Part shown: positions 12,556 to 25,328 of the stretch, piece by piece
How the letters are laid out: every line of letters starts with the position of its first letter
Numbering within the stretch: position 1 is the first letter of the stretch
From: Eucommia ulmoides
Lineage: Eukaryota > Streptophyta > Magnoliopsida > Garryales > Eucommiaceae
Direction: 5' to 3'
Assembly (NCBI GenBank): GCA_016647705.1
Contig: CM028339.1
Coordinates: forward strand, 22,246,803 to 22,310,802
Length of the DNA: 64,000 bases
Notes under the pieces: model-generated
Told to the model about the DNA's origin: nothing
What the model saw: only the letters and a program-made list of their open reading frames with translations
Databases searched by the model: none
Program-made: the position numbers and the translations under genes

Positions 12556-14690
12556 TGTTAGCCCAGTGAAATACCCAAGAGGGGGGTGAATTGGGTATTT
12601 AAAAAATTTATCAGAATAAAACTTTAATAAATCAAATAATTAATTTTAATCCTAAATTAATTATTATCATTATATCACAGCGGAATTAATTAATCAACTA
12701 GGTGCACACCCAAACAGTAAAAATAGCAAAGTAAATATTGCAGCACATCACGATATATCTTGGTTTACCAAGTTACTCTTGGCTAGTCCAGTCCTCTGAG
12801 TCCCACGGAGATTCGCACCCACTAATACTCAAGATCTCTTTAAATATAGAAACCAAACCCTCACACCGATTCTTTTACAGGTCAAAAATCAACCTTTACA
12901 ATATCATTTTCCCAGGCTAAGGAATAACCTTTACTTTTTACAGGTTAAAGAATAACCTAATTCTTTTTAACACTAAGGCCAAAGAATCAAGACCACACCA
13001 ATCACTCCAAATATTCTTTTACCCTGTAAGGATTGAACCATTACAAATTTCACTCAAAAACACAATTCTATCCAGGAAGAATCACTACCTTAATCTTTTT
13101 ACACGAAGAGACTGAAAATCGGCTCCCCCTGATTAAATACCCCAACAGTATTTAACCCATCACACTACTAACCAATACAAATTGATAAACAGAAAATCTC
13201 ACTCGGAGCTTCTACCACCCCAGATAAATAATAACTCAATTAATATCGCAAATCTAGTGATAGAAAAATATGAGATCGAAAATCTGATTTTAAACAAGAT
13301 ATGGGTAGCAAATAATTAAGCACGTAATCATCTTCAAATAATTGTTTATAAAAAATTTCTTCAATAAAAATCAGAAATAATTTCTAAGATCAATTTCCAA
13401 AAGATAAACAAGTAATGCAATAATAGAATATAATTGGAAAGATCTCACTCGGAATCTACAGAAAGAATAAATAGAATGATGTAACTTCAAATTCGGTAGC
13501 AACAAAGATTAATAACAATTGATCTTCAAGATCGTCTCTCAGAATAGCTCACGCAATATCTCAGAATAATAACTATTATAAAAGCTCACAAAATGATTTT
13601 AACTTTTTTTGCGCTTTTGATATTGTTTGATTATTAGTCTTTATATATGGAAAACGTAGGTATTTACATAGGATAATAAAATCAGTCTTCTAACGGCTAG
13701 TTCCCACTTATCATGAAATTTAAATGCTCTCTTAGACCCCTTATATCATTATGACTTCATTTTGGTTCAATTCACTTAATAATGACTTTTAAATCTTTCA
13801 ATTAAGTCTCCCAAATATTTATCAATCTCAATTAATTAGAATTTAATCAATTTTATGAACCAAACCGAGAAACATTAAAAATTAATTAACCAAATCAATA
13901 AGAATTAAACATTAGGTGAAACATATCTTAAATATAATAATATCCCCAAAATCTCTCTCAAATCCTAACAAAAAATGGCTACTTTTGGATATAATTTTGG
14001 AATCCACAGTATCCTGAAATAGCTCCCTAAGTCGACCGAGCAGTCGACTACTGGATTTAGGATCAAAGCCATTGCATTCATCGGTCGACCTACCTGTCAA
14101 CTTGGAGATTAGAGAGTTCAGTTTACCTTCACCGGTCGACCTACCTGTCGACTTAGAGATACAGAGAGTTCAGCTTTTATTCACCGGTTGACCTGTTTGT
14201 CGACTTAGAGATACAGGTTGTTTCTGCTGCTTGGTCCGGTCGACCTACCAGTCGACTTATGTCTGTTGGATCTCCTTTCTGAACTTATTTTTAACTCTTT
14301 CTTTTTCACGTTTTCGCACCTTTAACCATTTTCTTTTCTAAATTAACTCCACTAACTTCTTAAATTCTATTTTAATCAATTAAAAATATTTCTTTTCAAA
14401 TCACATATAGGAGCAAATAATTTCATCTTATCAAAACACACATAAATAATAAAAACTTTTTGTGCCGTGTATGTGTTCCTAATTGGGATATTAAGAGTTG
14501 AAATTCACCGAAGTGGTTTTCCCTATTTTGTTTTAACTCTTAATTCTTCATCATCTTCGATATCATCATTTAGCATCCATTTAATTTGCATCTTCATCAT
14601 TAGAACTTAAATAACTGAAACACTTAATTAAACCGTTAGTTCCACCAAAACATCAACACTTAATTGTTCATCAAAATCTCAGGATCAAAA
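12556..14690 (-). repeat. Right (5') LTR of S1
   Basis: 2,135 bp. The plus strand begins TGTTAGCCCAGTG and ends close to GGATCAACA. It contains a GTCGAC palindrome array at about 14,030-14,250. LTR relatives in this window: 14,691-15,656, 23,010-31,535 (split), 45,748-56,640 (pair), 47,529-49,641 and 59,772-62,108. Confidence 0.85.
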
Positions 14691-15656
14691 TTGTTATTTG
14701 ATATTATTATCTATTACTTGGAAAGTTGATCTTTGAAATCATTTTCTTGAATTTTAAATTGAATTTTTTTTAAACTATTTCTTGAGAAAATCTGATTACG
14801 TACTAAATTGTTTGCTACCTGTTTTTGTTTAAAATAAAATTTTAAAATTCTCACTATATTTCTATCACTAGTATCGAGACATTAATTGAATTCAAATTTA
14901 TCTTGGGGGTAGAAGCTCCGAGTGTAAAAATCACTTATAAATTTTGTAATTAATGAGTTGAGTGTTGGATTAGATACTATTGGGAGTGTCTATTCAAGGG
15001 GTAGCTGGTTTCAATCTCTTATGGTAAAGAGATTGAAGTTTTAACCTTTGCGTAGTGTATATAAAAAGATTGGATGTTAATTCTTCCTAAATAAAATTAA
15101 TGGTGAGTGAATTGTAAAGGTTCCATCCTTACTTGGGGAAAGGATACTTTGAGTGATTGTGAGGTTTAATTCTTAGCCTAAGGTATAAAAGAATTAAGTT
15201 TGATCCTTAGCCTGTGAAAGGATTAAGTTAGCCTTGAACCAAAAAAAGATAAAGTTATTCTTGAGCCTGGGAAAAAGAAAAAAGTTATTTCTGAGCTTGG
15301 GAAAAGGAAGTTGTAAAGGTTGATTTTGGGCTTGAGAAAATAATCATTGTGTAAAGGTTTGGTTCCTACCTGTTTAAAGGCTTAGTTATTAGTGGGTGCA
15401 ACTCTTCGTGGGGGACTGGATTAGCTAAGAATAGCTTGGTGAATCAGTATAAATTTCTGGTATACTGCTTTCTTTATATTATTTATATTTGGTTGTTTGG
15501 GTGTGCACCTAGTTGATAATAAATTTCCGTTGCTATAAAGATAATAATTAATTTAGGGTAAAAATTAATTATTTGATTTTTTGAAGTATTATTATTTGGA
15601 TTAATTTTTTATCAACTAATTCACCCACCCATCTTAGGTAGCTCACTGGGCCAACA
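14691..15656 (+). repeat. SIRE-like LTR fragment, opposite orientation
   Basis: Matches the inner-to-3' part of the same LTR family in plus orientation and ends ACTGGGCCAACA. The rest of this LTR is not seen to its left because S1 abuts it; S1 probably inserted into it, leaving its other part beyond the window. It is followed at once by gypsy RNase H sequence, so it had itself inserted into the Tat-like element. Confidence 0.7.
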
Positions 15657-17345
15657 CCACAGTTTTTGGCAGCTCTTTACCGATGGGTCCTCCAATCAAA
15701 GCGGCTCAGGTGTCGGGATGGTCCTCATCACCCCTAAAAAATAGGAGATCGAATACACCCTCAGGCTCAGATTTTGGGCAACAACATAACGATGCCGAGT
15801 ACGAAGCCTCGTTAGCCAGGCTATGACTGACCCAGGAATTCAATGTAAAACCTTCCTGGTAATATGTGATTCCCAACTATTGGTTAACCAAGTCAATGGT
15901 GAATACTTGGAAAAGGGCCCAAGCATGGTGCCCTACTTGGAGAGAGTAAAGAACCTGACCAAACTCTTCGAGAAAGTGCAAGTCACGCAAATACCTTGAG
16001 AGAAAAATAGGCATGCTGATGCGTTGGCTAACCTAGCCTCGGTGGTGAAGTATACACTCAAGAGGATGGTTCCCGTGGAATTTTTGGCTGAGCTAAGTAC
16101 TGCCACCTTGGACGAGATCGCCACGATCTGCACCCTCAACTCTAGACCGACCAGGATGGATCCCATAGTGAGTTATCTCACCGATAGGACAATCTTGAAA
16201 GACCAAGCTCATTCCCAGAGAATATGGTACCAAACGGCAAAGTACACCCTCATCGACGGTGTTTTATACTGCAAGTCTTTCTCAAATCCGTACTCCAGGT
16301 GCCTCCGACTTGAGGAGGACGAATACGTTATGAGAAAGGTTCACGAAGACATTTGTAGAAATCACTCGAGGGGCAGGTTGTTAGCTCAGAAACAACTCCT
16401 AAATGGGTACTACTGGCCCAATATATTCGAGAAAGCAGGGGAATTCATTGGGAAATGTGACAAGTGCCAGCAATTCACCGCGCACCCCCACGCCCCACCG
16501 ACCAAGCTGGTGCCGACGTCCAGCCTGTAGCCATACACCTAATGGGGGATCGACCTCCTTAGCCCGTTTTCTCAAGGGATCGGCCAGAGAAAAATCCTAG
16601 CCGTCACCATCGATTATTTCACCAAATGGGTGGAGATCGAGCCCCATGCTAAAATCCAACAAACAACGGATTTGGGACCTTGTCTGAAAGCGTATGATTT
16701 GTTGGGCTGTTGTATGATTTGCCGAGCTGTGTGCTAGGCTAGGAATCAGAATACACTTCTCTTCCCCTTGTCAACCCCAAGCTAATGGTCAAGTCGAAGT
16801 CACCAACCGGACTATTTTGTAAAACTTGAACACCAAGTTAGACAAATCCAAAAGGTTATGGGTGGAAGACTTGTACCCCGTCCTGTGGGCTTACCATACA
16901 ACAGCTCGGACTCCTACCGGCGAGACGCCCTTCGCAATGACATTTGTCTTGGAGGCCATCATCCTGGTCACGATTGGCGTACATTCGCCCCATACTACAT
17001 GACTGTACGATCGAGCTGAAAATGAGGTAGGTCTGGCTCTCAACCTTGGCCAACTCGTAGAAAGGAGAGAAAGGGCCCAGATTCATCAGTTCGTCTATCA
17101 ACAAAGAACAGTCTGATACTACTATTGTCGAGTGCGGCCTTGATCCTTTGATGTTAACGACCTCATCTTGAGAAAAATCATGCTGGCCACCAAGGACCAA
17201 ATGTCGAGAAGCTAGAATTGAGTCACTCGAGTAGCCCGGCTCAGAACTTATAATTTGGAAAATGTAGAAGGGGTACTCCTAAGACACCCCTAGAATACCG
17301 AACACTTGAAACGCTATTATCCGAGAGAAGAGCCAACCCCTTAGG
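15657..17345 (+). pseudogene. Gypsy RNase H and integrase region (broken)
   Basis: RNase H is recognisable from LFTDGSSNQSGSGVGMVL near the start and NRHADALANLAS near 16,010. Integrase follows: an HHCC zinc finger (VHEDICRNHS...CDKCQQF, about 16,340-16,475), then WGIDLL and IDYFTKWVE around the first catalytic Asp (about 16,540-16,640), and a C-terminal HLKRYYP block near 17,310. These domains degrade the RNA strand and insert the cDNA. The sequence is interrupted in several places and is a fossil. Order and motifs point to the Tat branch of Ty3/gypsy. Confidence 0.85.
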
Positions 17346-17449
17346 CTTGTCAAAATATTTTTTTTTATTTTGATCTTATAAAATTGTAATGGAAAGATTC
17401 GAAATTAATGAGAAAGGGCGTTCTACTTCGGAAACTCTCTCAGTCTTCA

Positions 17450-17790
17450 AAATTCTCCAAGTGTAAAGGCAGAGGCAAGAAGCCCTCCGTACCGAGAGGC
17501 TGAGGTGAGCTATCCTCCAGCCTGTTCTCCATGAAAAGATGAATAATAGTCGTCAACCGTGGAATGCGACGACGAGCAGCCTGTCGCGCCGAGAGGCCGG
17601 GGCAAGTCATCCTTCAACCATTCTCCAAAGCAAAGGTAAGGACAAGCAGTCTGTCATGCCAAGAGGACGAGGTGAGCCATCCTCTAGATGTTCTCCCTAT
17701 TGAGGCGAAGAAGAGCAGCCCTCCACGCCGAGAGGCCGAGGGCAAGCCATCCTCCATCCATTTCTCCATGCGGAGGTAGCCCTTCCACCG
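17450..17790 (+). repeat. Tandem repeat, about 70-bp unit, 4-5 copies
   Basis: Units begin near 17,454, 17,524, 17,621, 17,690 and 17,760 with TTCTCC, and share GCCGAGAGGCCGAGG and CAAGCCATCCTCCA. One unit is longer (about 97 bp). GC-rich against AT-rich surroundings. Such repeats after integrase are typical of Tat/Retand elements. Confidence 0.8.
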
Positions 17791-18560
17791 AGGAGATAAG
17801 CCGATAATGAACTAGTGTCACGCCGAAGATAGGGATGAAACAATCTAATTTTAGGTCGCGCCCCCTTCTATAAAATGACACAACAGCACGGGAGGCATGG
17901 CGGCTTGCCGTGCACGTTCTGGGCTCCTGTGTTTTGGGTTAAAAAATAGGACCTCTAGGATAATATATTTTTCTTTATTTTTTGATACAAGTGGCCAGAA
18001 ACCGTCGGGTTGAGAACGGACACTAGTCTGCAATGACCTCGGTTGTTAGGCTGATGACCATCTAGCCTGATTCAAATAGCTACTGTTTAAGTTATTCGAG
18101 GTCGGTAACATTCGTAAACTTGCAGAGAATATTAGATCGCATTTGTGAGTAGTAAAAATTGATGACCGATCAGGAAAAATAGAACAAGTAGAACCAGAAA
18201 AACAAAGCATGTGACACACGATTAGCGAAAATGAGGAGTTCTATTCATTGTTCAAAAAATTATGATTACAAAAAATCAGGACTTCTACTCGTGATTACAA
18301 GCCCACTCCTCGTCGGGCCGAGCAAAAAGAAAAAAAAAAAACAAGAAAAAAGAAAAGCAAAAAAGTTTGAAGTCTTGTTGATTGGTTAGGCTAAGTAGGG
18401 GCCTATTGTTGGAAGGGATCCGGACCAATCTAGCTTTTACCGACTGCCACACCATTAACCTGGCCTCCAAATTGTCTGCTCAACAAGCCCTGGCGGCCCG
18501 ACGATATGTGCGAACCGCCATGGCTCTCAGAAGGCCTGCTTGATTCAGCATCCTGCTCAA
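17791..18560. other. Tat-like element 3' untranslated region
   Basis: No coding domain on either strand; short open frames here have no recognisable motif. An A-rich block lies at 18,327-18,363. Confidence 0.5.
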
Positions 18561-19360
18561 CATATGCCTCGTTGATGTCTTCTTAGGAGGGCTCGAGCTA
18601 GATCTGCATGTAGTCGACTTCTGGGAACAAACGTCGAATTGAGTTGATTGTTTCCTTGAACCCTACCTTGATCATGCTAGTCCCAATTTAGTCTCAAAGC
18701 GCGGTGAACTCCTGGTCATACTTCTAGTTCTCTACTGCGTCGGCTCTGGCCTACTCCAGCTCAGCTGCCTAGCCCTTCCTCATCACCTGAAGCCAATCAA
18801 GGGCAGTCTGCTTGGCGTTCTTTTCTCTGGCCAGGTCTTTCTCGGCCTGCTTCAGCTCCTCGTTCCTCTTGGCTATATGCTCATTTTCATCTTGGAGCCT
18901 TTTTAACTCCTTCTAATACTAGTTTAGGAGATCGGTATGCTCATCCTTGGCTTTTTCCAACCTCTCGCGCTCCTGGTTGGTGATGTGGAATTGGAGCCCC
19001 TTCTTGACCAAAGAGTAGAGTGCCTGCAAGGTCGATAAGGAAAAACATTAAAAAATTAAACCTTTAAGGACCAAGTTCAAGAATTTCTCTGAGGTGAGAG
19101 CTTACCGAGAACTGATACCAATAGAGGTGTGAGGCAAGCCGACCATTGGACTTCTCAACGAACTTTGCTCTATTGACCAGGGGAGTGATATGATGGATAA
19201 AGGTTGGGAGGATGTCCGGAGTCTCCAAGATACCCTTGTCAATACGGAGCCCGATCGTTACAATGAATGGCTCCACCTTCTCCTGCTGGGGCAAACCGCA
19301 ACTCGGCTGAACCTCAACCCGACTTCTCTTTTGTTGCCCAACTGTGACCACAGAAGCCCT
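18561..19360 (-). pseudogene. Antisense coiled-coil ORF remnant of the Tat-like element
   Basis: Read on the minus strand, 19,020 down to 18,750 gives heptad-rich sequence such as ITNQERERLEKAKDE, RLQDENEHIAKRNEELKQ and EKDLAREKNAKQTA. This is followed by MIKVGFKETINSIRRLFPEV near 18,680-18,620. The segment at 19,351-19,064 (minus) reads on into it and contains LPTFIHHITPLVNRAKFV. Antisense ORFs between integrase and the 3' LTR, encoding a coiled-coil protein of unknown function, are known in Retand/Ogre-type elements. The remnant is broken. The function is not known. Confidence 0.6.
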
Positions 19361-19441
19361 TGCTTTCTGAGTAGTTTAACCGTCACGATGATTGGACGAT
19401 TTGCAAAACGTCGATTCACACGCCATCAGCCACGTGGCGCA

Positions 19442-20790
19442 TGATAGATGTAAATTACCTATCTATTTCCAAACCGAACTTGTTAGTTTTCGAGTATGTT
19501 TAGTACATTTTATTATGTTTTAATTCATTTATATTCTTTTTGTCATAAAATAGGTATTTGGGGGTGAAAAGACACTAAAACATTCCTCAAGTGGTCAAAT
19601 CGGAATAGAGCGGTGGACAAACGGTGGAAAAACAAAGTTTCAAAACAGCAAGCCACCGCTGCAGCGATGAAAATACAATATGACCCATTTTTAGCAAAAT
19701 ACTTCACCGCCGTAGCGGTGAAAGTACAAGATGTTTGCTATTGTTCCACCGCCGCGGCGAACCTACCCACTGCCGCCGCGGTCACTCGGTGGACAGTTTA
19801 GGATATTTAGGATATTTTGTGATATTTTTGATCCTATATATATATCCTCCATTCTCCTCCATTTCAGGGGTTAGACGTTTTAGGAAGTCTTGAGAGCTCC
19901 GAGGCCATTCGACCAAGAGAAAATCACGTTGCGAAGAAGAAAGAAGTGTTCTCGGAACGATTTTTGCGTCGTCAAATAAATGGCTAGTTTCCTCGTTTCT
20001 CTCTTTCTCTCTTAGATTTGATTGAATGTTTGTATATGTTTAGCTCGTTTCTAGTTGTATATAGGGCTACGGCCATGTTCAGCTAAATATATATTATCCA
20101 GGGCTTAATTGAATTCATGAAAACGTTGTTTATATAAAATCGATGTTTTGTTAGTAGTTGTCCATGCTTATCTGATTATGTTTGCCGTGTTGTATTATTT
20201 TTTATGCTTGTTATGATATTGAGAATACGGGGTTTGACACTCGGGAGAGGTAACCCCAAATTCGGACTAGGGTAAACACAAGGCAACAATCCAATAACCC
20301 AGGAGGGAGTTGAAAATTGTACAATCAATGATGTTGGGGTGAGACTTACATGACCTAGGGTCATTAAGACGTTGAGGGGGACTTCTTCATTAATGCAAAG
20401 TTGCGTATTCCCTCGTCTTATACTCAGGAGAGGTGGCGAGGGAGCTTACGAACTGAGATTATCGGATAGGATGAACACCATTAATGAAAAGAGATTGAAA
20501 CGAACACATTTTTAAGTGAACGATATTAATCCCTAGGCAATAATTCCCATAAACGTCCTACCAATATATTAGTATAATTAGATTAATTAATTTAGTATTA
20601 GTATTAATTAATTACAAATACCATTTTTGTCGCCTAGATAAAGTCGGGTTATGATAATTACGATACTCGACAATATTCTCAACCAATCCTTGAAGAACGA
20701 TATCCGACCGAAAGGTCCACTGTATTAAAACTTGACCTCGTGCACTTGCGAGTCAAATCAACTAGTGGGCAAACGAATTCGCCCCGGTAA
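19442..20790 (+). repeat. 5' LTR of E1
   Basis: 1,349 bp. Palindrome cluster at 19,650-19,795 (CACCGCTGCAGCGATG and CACCGCCGTAGCGGTG types). A TATA box, CTATATATATATCC, lies at about 19,834-19,847, so the cluster is directly upstream of the probable promoter. Confidence 0.8.
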
Positions 20791-21205
20791 AGTTTTTGGC
20801 GCAATTGACGGGGATTGTGTTTTAGATTATTGTTGATATTGTGAGTAAATAATTTGATTTTAATTTAGGCATTTTTTTTTACTATTTATAATTTTCTTTG
20901 TAGTTTTGTTTTTTGTTTCCCTGCAGGGTGCTTGAAGATGTTAAATCGACAGGTACCCTTGTGTTCCTTTTATTAGAACATCTCGCCAATCTTGAGGGCA
21001 TGTGTCGGGCCAAGGACAATAAACCAAGCGCTTCTTAGGAGACAACCCAAGGCAAGAATAACTTAAATCTGTCACTGCCGACTTAATTCGGAAGCGAGAT
21101 TCTCTCACCTCCCAAGTAAGTGTTCTAAACTCTTGTCTTCATTATCATGCTATAAACTGTTATTGGGATCACTAATAGGGTTGTTGTGATCATTGCCTAT
21201 TTAAG
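20791..21205 (+). other. E1 leader with primer binding site
   Basis: Starts AGTTTTTGGCGCAATTGACG then GGGATTG, a diverged tRNA-Asp primer site. The block GCGCTTCTTAGGAGACAACCC at 21,030-21,050 is a hallmark of Athila-family leaders. The segment 20,970-21,190 is repeated in inverse at about 32,400-32,620 in E2. Confidence 0.75.
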
Positions 21206-21491
21206 TTTCAGTATCATGGACCTTTCGGTCAGGTATCGTATCCACAGAGATTGGTTGAGATTACTATTGACTACCGCGATTATCATAACCTAATTTTATC
21301 TAGACGATAAAAATAGAATATAAAATTAAATATTAGTACTAAAATACTAATTTAACTATACTAATTCTACATTGAGATAGTTTTGGGAGAATAGATTGTC
21401 TAGGGATTAGTTTCGTTTACGAATACGTATTCAATCTCATTTTAATTTATGTTAACGACGTTTGACTTATCCGACAATCTCAATTCGTAAA

Positions 21492-23009
21492 TGATAGGTG
21501 TGATCCACCTACGTATAAACCGAATTAAGTTAGTTTTCATGCGTTTATATAGTATTTTATTATATTTTAATTAGTTTTCATACTTTTTGTATAAATCAAT
21601 TGTGTGGGACAAAAAGATAGGAAACTGAAGCGAAAACAATGAGATCAAACTAAAAGCGATCGAAGAACGGTGAAAAAATGAGCTCGGAGGCAAAATTGTG
21701 AAACAAGCCCACCGCTGCGGCGTCCAGACCACTGCCACGGCAGTGAAGATGCTGAGAAAAAAAACAAATGTTACTGATAGACCACTGCCTAGGCGGAGAA
21801 TTCCACCGCTTAGGCAAAAATCCAGCAAAGAAAACAAAATTAGGCTACTGACAGCCCACTGCCTAGGCGTAGAATTCCACCGCCTAGGCAAAAATCCAAT
21901 AGAATGTTCTTCCTAAGCCACCGCTGTCTTCATCGCTGCAACAGTCAACAAACTAACCTACTTCCGCCTAGGCGATGGATCTCTTCGCCTAGGCGGAGAG
22001 CCTCTGCACAGCCTAGATATTTTTAGGATATTTATTTAGATAGTTTGCTTATAAATACCATCCCTTCTCCCCCTTTCTTGAAACCCCCGGCCATTTGGGC
22101 ACCTTAGGCAATATTTAAGCTATGGTTTAGGAGTTTTAGAGGTGGAGCTCACATCCTGAAGTGGAGAAGACAGTGAATCGATTGTTGAGCGTTCTTAGCG
22201 GTTTATCTTCGGACGAGACTAAGTTCTTCGGTTGTTTTTCCTTATTTCTTTATCTTAGGATTGTGTGAGCATATTTAGCTTGTTATTTCATTGTAAATGC
22301 GGCTAAGGCCATAGCTAAGCATGGATTGTATAGGAATTAACACTTAATTTATAAATATGTTTGTTTGAATGACTTCGGTGTTGCGTTTATGTTTGTTCTT
22401 CGTAGTTTGATTGTATTTATCATATTATTTGTTTATCATACTTAGTTAGATAAATAGAGAATACAGGGTTTTGACAAACCCTAGATTCGGTTTAGGGTAA
22501 ACAAACACCACGATTCTATAACCCGGTCGGGGTTTGAATTGTGGACAATCGATGACGTTGAGGCAAGACTCACGCGACCTAGGGTCGTTAAGACGTTAAG
22601 GAAGACTTCTTCGTTAACACAAAGTTGCGGTATATCCCCCATCTTATACCCGGGAGAGGTGGAGGTGGAGTTTTAGAACAGAGATTGTCGATAGGGTAAA
22701 TACAACGCACGATCCAATGACCCGGTTAGGAGTTAGATTGTGTGCAATCAATGATGCTGGGTGAGACTCACGTGACCTAAGGTCGTTAAGGCATTGAGGA
22801 GGACTTCTTCATTGACTCAAAGTCATGTATTCCCCCATCTTACACTCGGGATAGGTGGTGATGGAGTTTACGTACTGAGATTGTCAAATAGGTCGAACAC
22901 CATAAACGTGAATAAATCGAGATCGAACACGTATTTGTAAACACGTTAATCCCTAGGAAATTCTTCACCCTAAAACATATTAGCATATTAGTGTAGTTAA
23001 TTTAGGATA
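21492..23009 (+). repeat. E3: Athila-like LTR, plus strand
   Basis: Begins TGATAGGTGTGATCC. Palindrome cluster at 21,708-22,005 with mixed GCGGC and CTAGG cores, then TTATAAATACC near 22,050. A 196-bp tandem duplication (starts near 22,681 and 22,877) is shared with the LTR of E2. No matching right end is seen before SIRE-like sequence takes over near 23,010; this boundary is approximate. Confidence 0.6.
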
Positions 23010-23797
23010 GAATATAAACTATTTCAAGTACCAAATTGAGAAACATTAATATTTAATGTACCAAATCAATAGGATTTAATTAATATATGAACCATATCTT
23101 AAATATAAGAATATCCCTGAAATCTCTCTCAAATCCTAACAAAAAATGACTACTTTTAGATATGATTTCGAAATGCACAAGATCCTGAAACAGTGCCATA
23201 GGTCGACCTGTCAATCGACTTACCAATCTAAAGAGTTTCATAGGTCGACCTGTCAGCCAACTTACCAATCCATAGAGTTTCATAGGTCGACCTGTCAGTC
23301 GACTTACCAATTCAGGAACTTTCACCTTTGGACATAGGTCGACTTGTCAGTTGACTGACTATGCTGAAATTTTTTCTAAATTTGTTTTTAACTCATTTTT
23401 ATTTATGTTTTCACACCTTTAACCATTTTCTTTTCTCAATTAGCTCCACTAACTTTCTCAAATTCCATTTTAACCATTTATAAATATTTCTTTTTCAAAT
23501 ACACATAGGAGCAAATAAATTTATCTCAATTAACTCCACTAACTTTCTCAAATTCTATTTTAACTATTTATAAATATTTCTTTTCAAATACACATAGGAG
23601 CAAATAAATTCATCTTATTAAAACACACATAAATAATAAAACCTTTTTGTGTCATGTGTGTGTTCCTAATTGCGATATTAAGAGTTGAAATTTACCTAAG
23701 TTGTTTTTCCTAATTTCTTCAAACTCTTAATTCTTCATCATCTTGACATCATCATTTAGCATCCATTTGTCATCACATCTTCATCACTGGAACTTAA

Positions 23798-25328
23798 TGA
23801 TAGGTGTGAAAAACCTATCTATTTTTAAACCGAATTTGTTAGTTCTCAAGCATTTTAGTTATATTTAATTATGTTTTAGTGTGTTTTAGTGTAGAAAAGG
23901 TGAAAGGACGTCAAAGGGAGAGAAACAAGTGAAAACGGTGGAGAAACGGTGAACAAAATATGCAAAACAGGGTTTCGGTGAATGAAGACCACCGCCTAAG
24001 CGGAAGTTCCACCGCTTAGGCGGAAAAGAAGCAGAATGTTGGAGTGCTGAAGGGCTGAACTACCGCCTAGGTGAGAAAACTACCGCCTAGGCAAGAAAAC
24101 AACAAAATATCTTGCCAGCAGCCACCGCCTAAGCGGAAAAACCACCGTTTAGGCAAAGTAACCGACAGAACTTAACCGACTTAAGTCCACTGCCTAAGCG
24201 GTGAACCACCGCTTAGGCGGTGACACTCTATACAGAAATATCTATTTTTAGATATTTTGAAGATATTTTCCAAATCCCTCCTTTTAACCCCTTTCCCTAC
24301 CAAACCAAAACAACAACCCTAAGAGGTTAGAACCCCTTAGACGTGAGAGGAGGCTCCGGTTGTTCTTGGGAGCTCTCTTCCACCTTAGTTAGATTAGATT
24401 AGTTTAGGAAGTAGATTAGATTAGTTGTAAAGAGTGTTCTTAGACAATCCTTGAAGAGCCAAAAGAGGAAGTTCATCAAAGGAAAAGAGGAAGCTCGGGA
24501 GGATCGTTCTTTGACGAAAGTGGACTACTCCACTTTGAGATTTGGCTTTTCTTCCCTTGTTTTCATCTTTGCATTTAATATTTATAGTTGGAAATGATGA
24601 TCGCCTCTTGATTAAATGTTGTATTGGCTAAGAACATGTTAGCGTAATTTAGAGGTTAGTTAGGGAAGGTGTAGTTGTGTAAATATACGTTTCTTTAATG
24701 GTTGTTGTTTTAAGTCTGATTGTGTTTATCATTTGATGACGATCTTAATATGCTTGTAACGGTATTAGGGTTGGACTTGAGAATCTAGGGTTTGACACTC
24801 GGGAGAGGTAACCCTAGATTCAGACTAGGGTAAACATATCGTTACGACCTAACGACCCGGGAGGGCGTTAATTAGTATGCAGTCGATGACGTTGGGTCAA
24901 GACTCACGCGGCCTAGAGTCGTTAAAATATTTAGGGGGACCTCTTCGTCGACACGAAGTCGCGTATTCCCCCGTCTTACACTCGGAAGAGGTGGCGGAGG
25001 AGTTTTCGAACCAAGATTATCGGATACCCAAACTCCGTTATTGTTAACCGAACGAAATCAAACGTGTATTAAGTGAACGAAATCAATCCCTAATTAATCA
25101 ACCTAGTTAGAATTAACCCACTAATTGTAATTTAGCTTAGTTTAATTTCAATTCATGTCTTCCGTCGTCAGGATAACACAAGATTACGTCAATTGCGGTA
25201 TTCAATTCAATTATTCACACTTTTCTCTATGGGAACGATATCCAATCTTCAAAGATCCACTATATTAAAACTTTAGACCTCGTATACTTGCGAGCGTAAG
25301 TAGGCGTGCACAAAGGATACACTTACCA
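23798..25328 (+). repeat. 5' LTR of element B
   Basis: 1,531 bp, TGATAGGTGT to CACTTACCA. Palindrome cluster at 23,985-24,225: about eight arms of the CACCGCCTAAGCGG/CACCGCTTAGGCGG type, all with CTAGG or CTAAG-like cores. Confidence 0.85.

Larger units (their letters stand above)
1..14690 (-). mobile_element. SIRE-like Ty1/Copia element with gag but no pol (S1)
   Basis: Two copies of the same long LTR flank this interval, at 1-1,310 (runs off the left edge) and 12,556-14,690. An initiator-Met primer site adjoins the right LTR and a purine-rich tract adjoins the left one, so the element is on the minus strand. The interior holds a gag region (12,501 to 11,379) and non-coding sequence, with no protease, integrase or reverse transcriptase domain. 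It is a host for element A at 1,784-10,488. The layout is that of plant TR-GAG elements, which depend on a relative for pol. It is broken: gag has at least one break. Lineage (SIRE/Maximus-like) is inferred from the long LTR and gag style, not from RT. Confidence 0.75.

Noticed and set aside
16856-17200. 114-codon minus-strand frame
   Set aside because: Shadow of the plus-strand integrase remnant.
23985-24225. CRISPR-like array or bacterial-type terminators
   Set aside because: The palindromes are imperfect, irregularly spaced and inside plant LTRs; no repeat-spacer regularity and no following U-tract.
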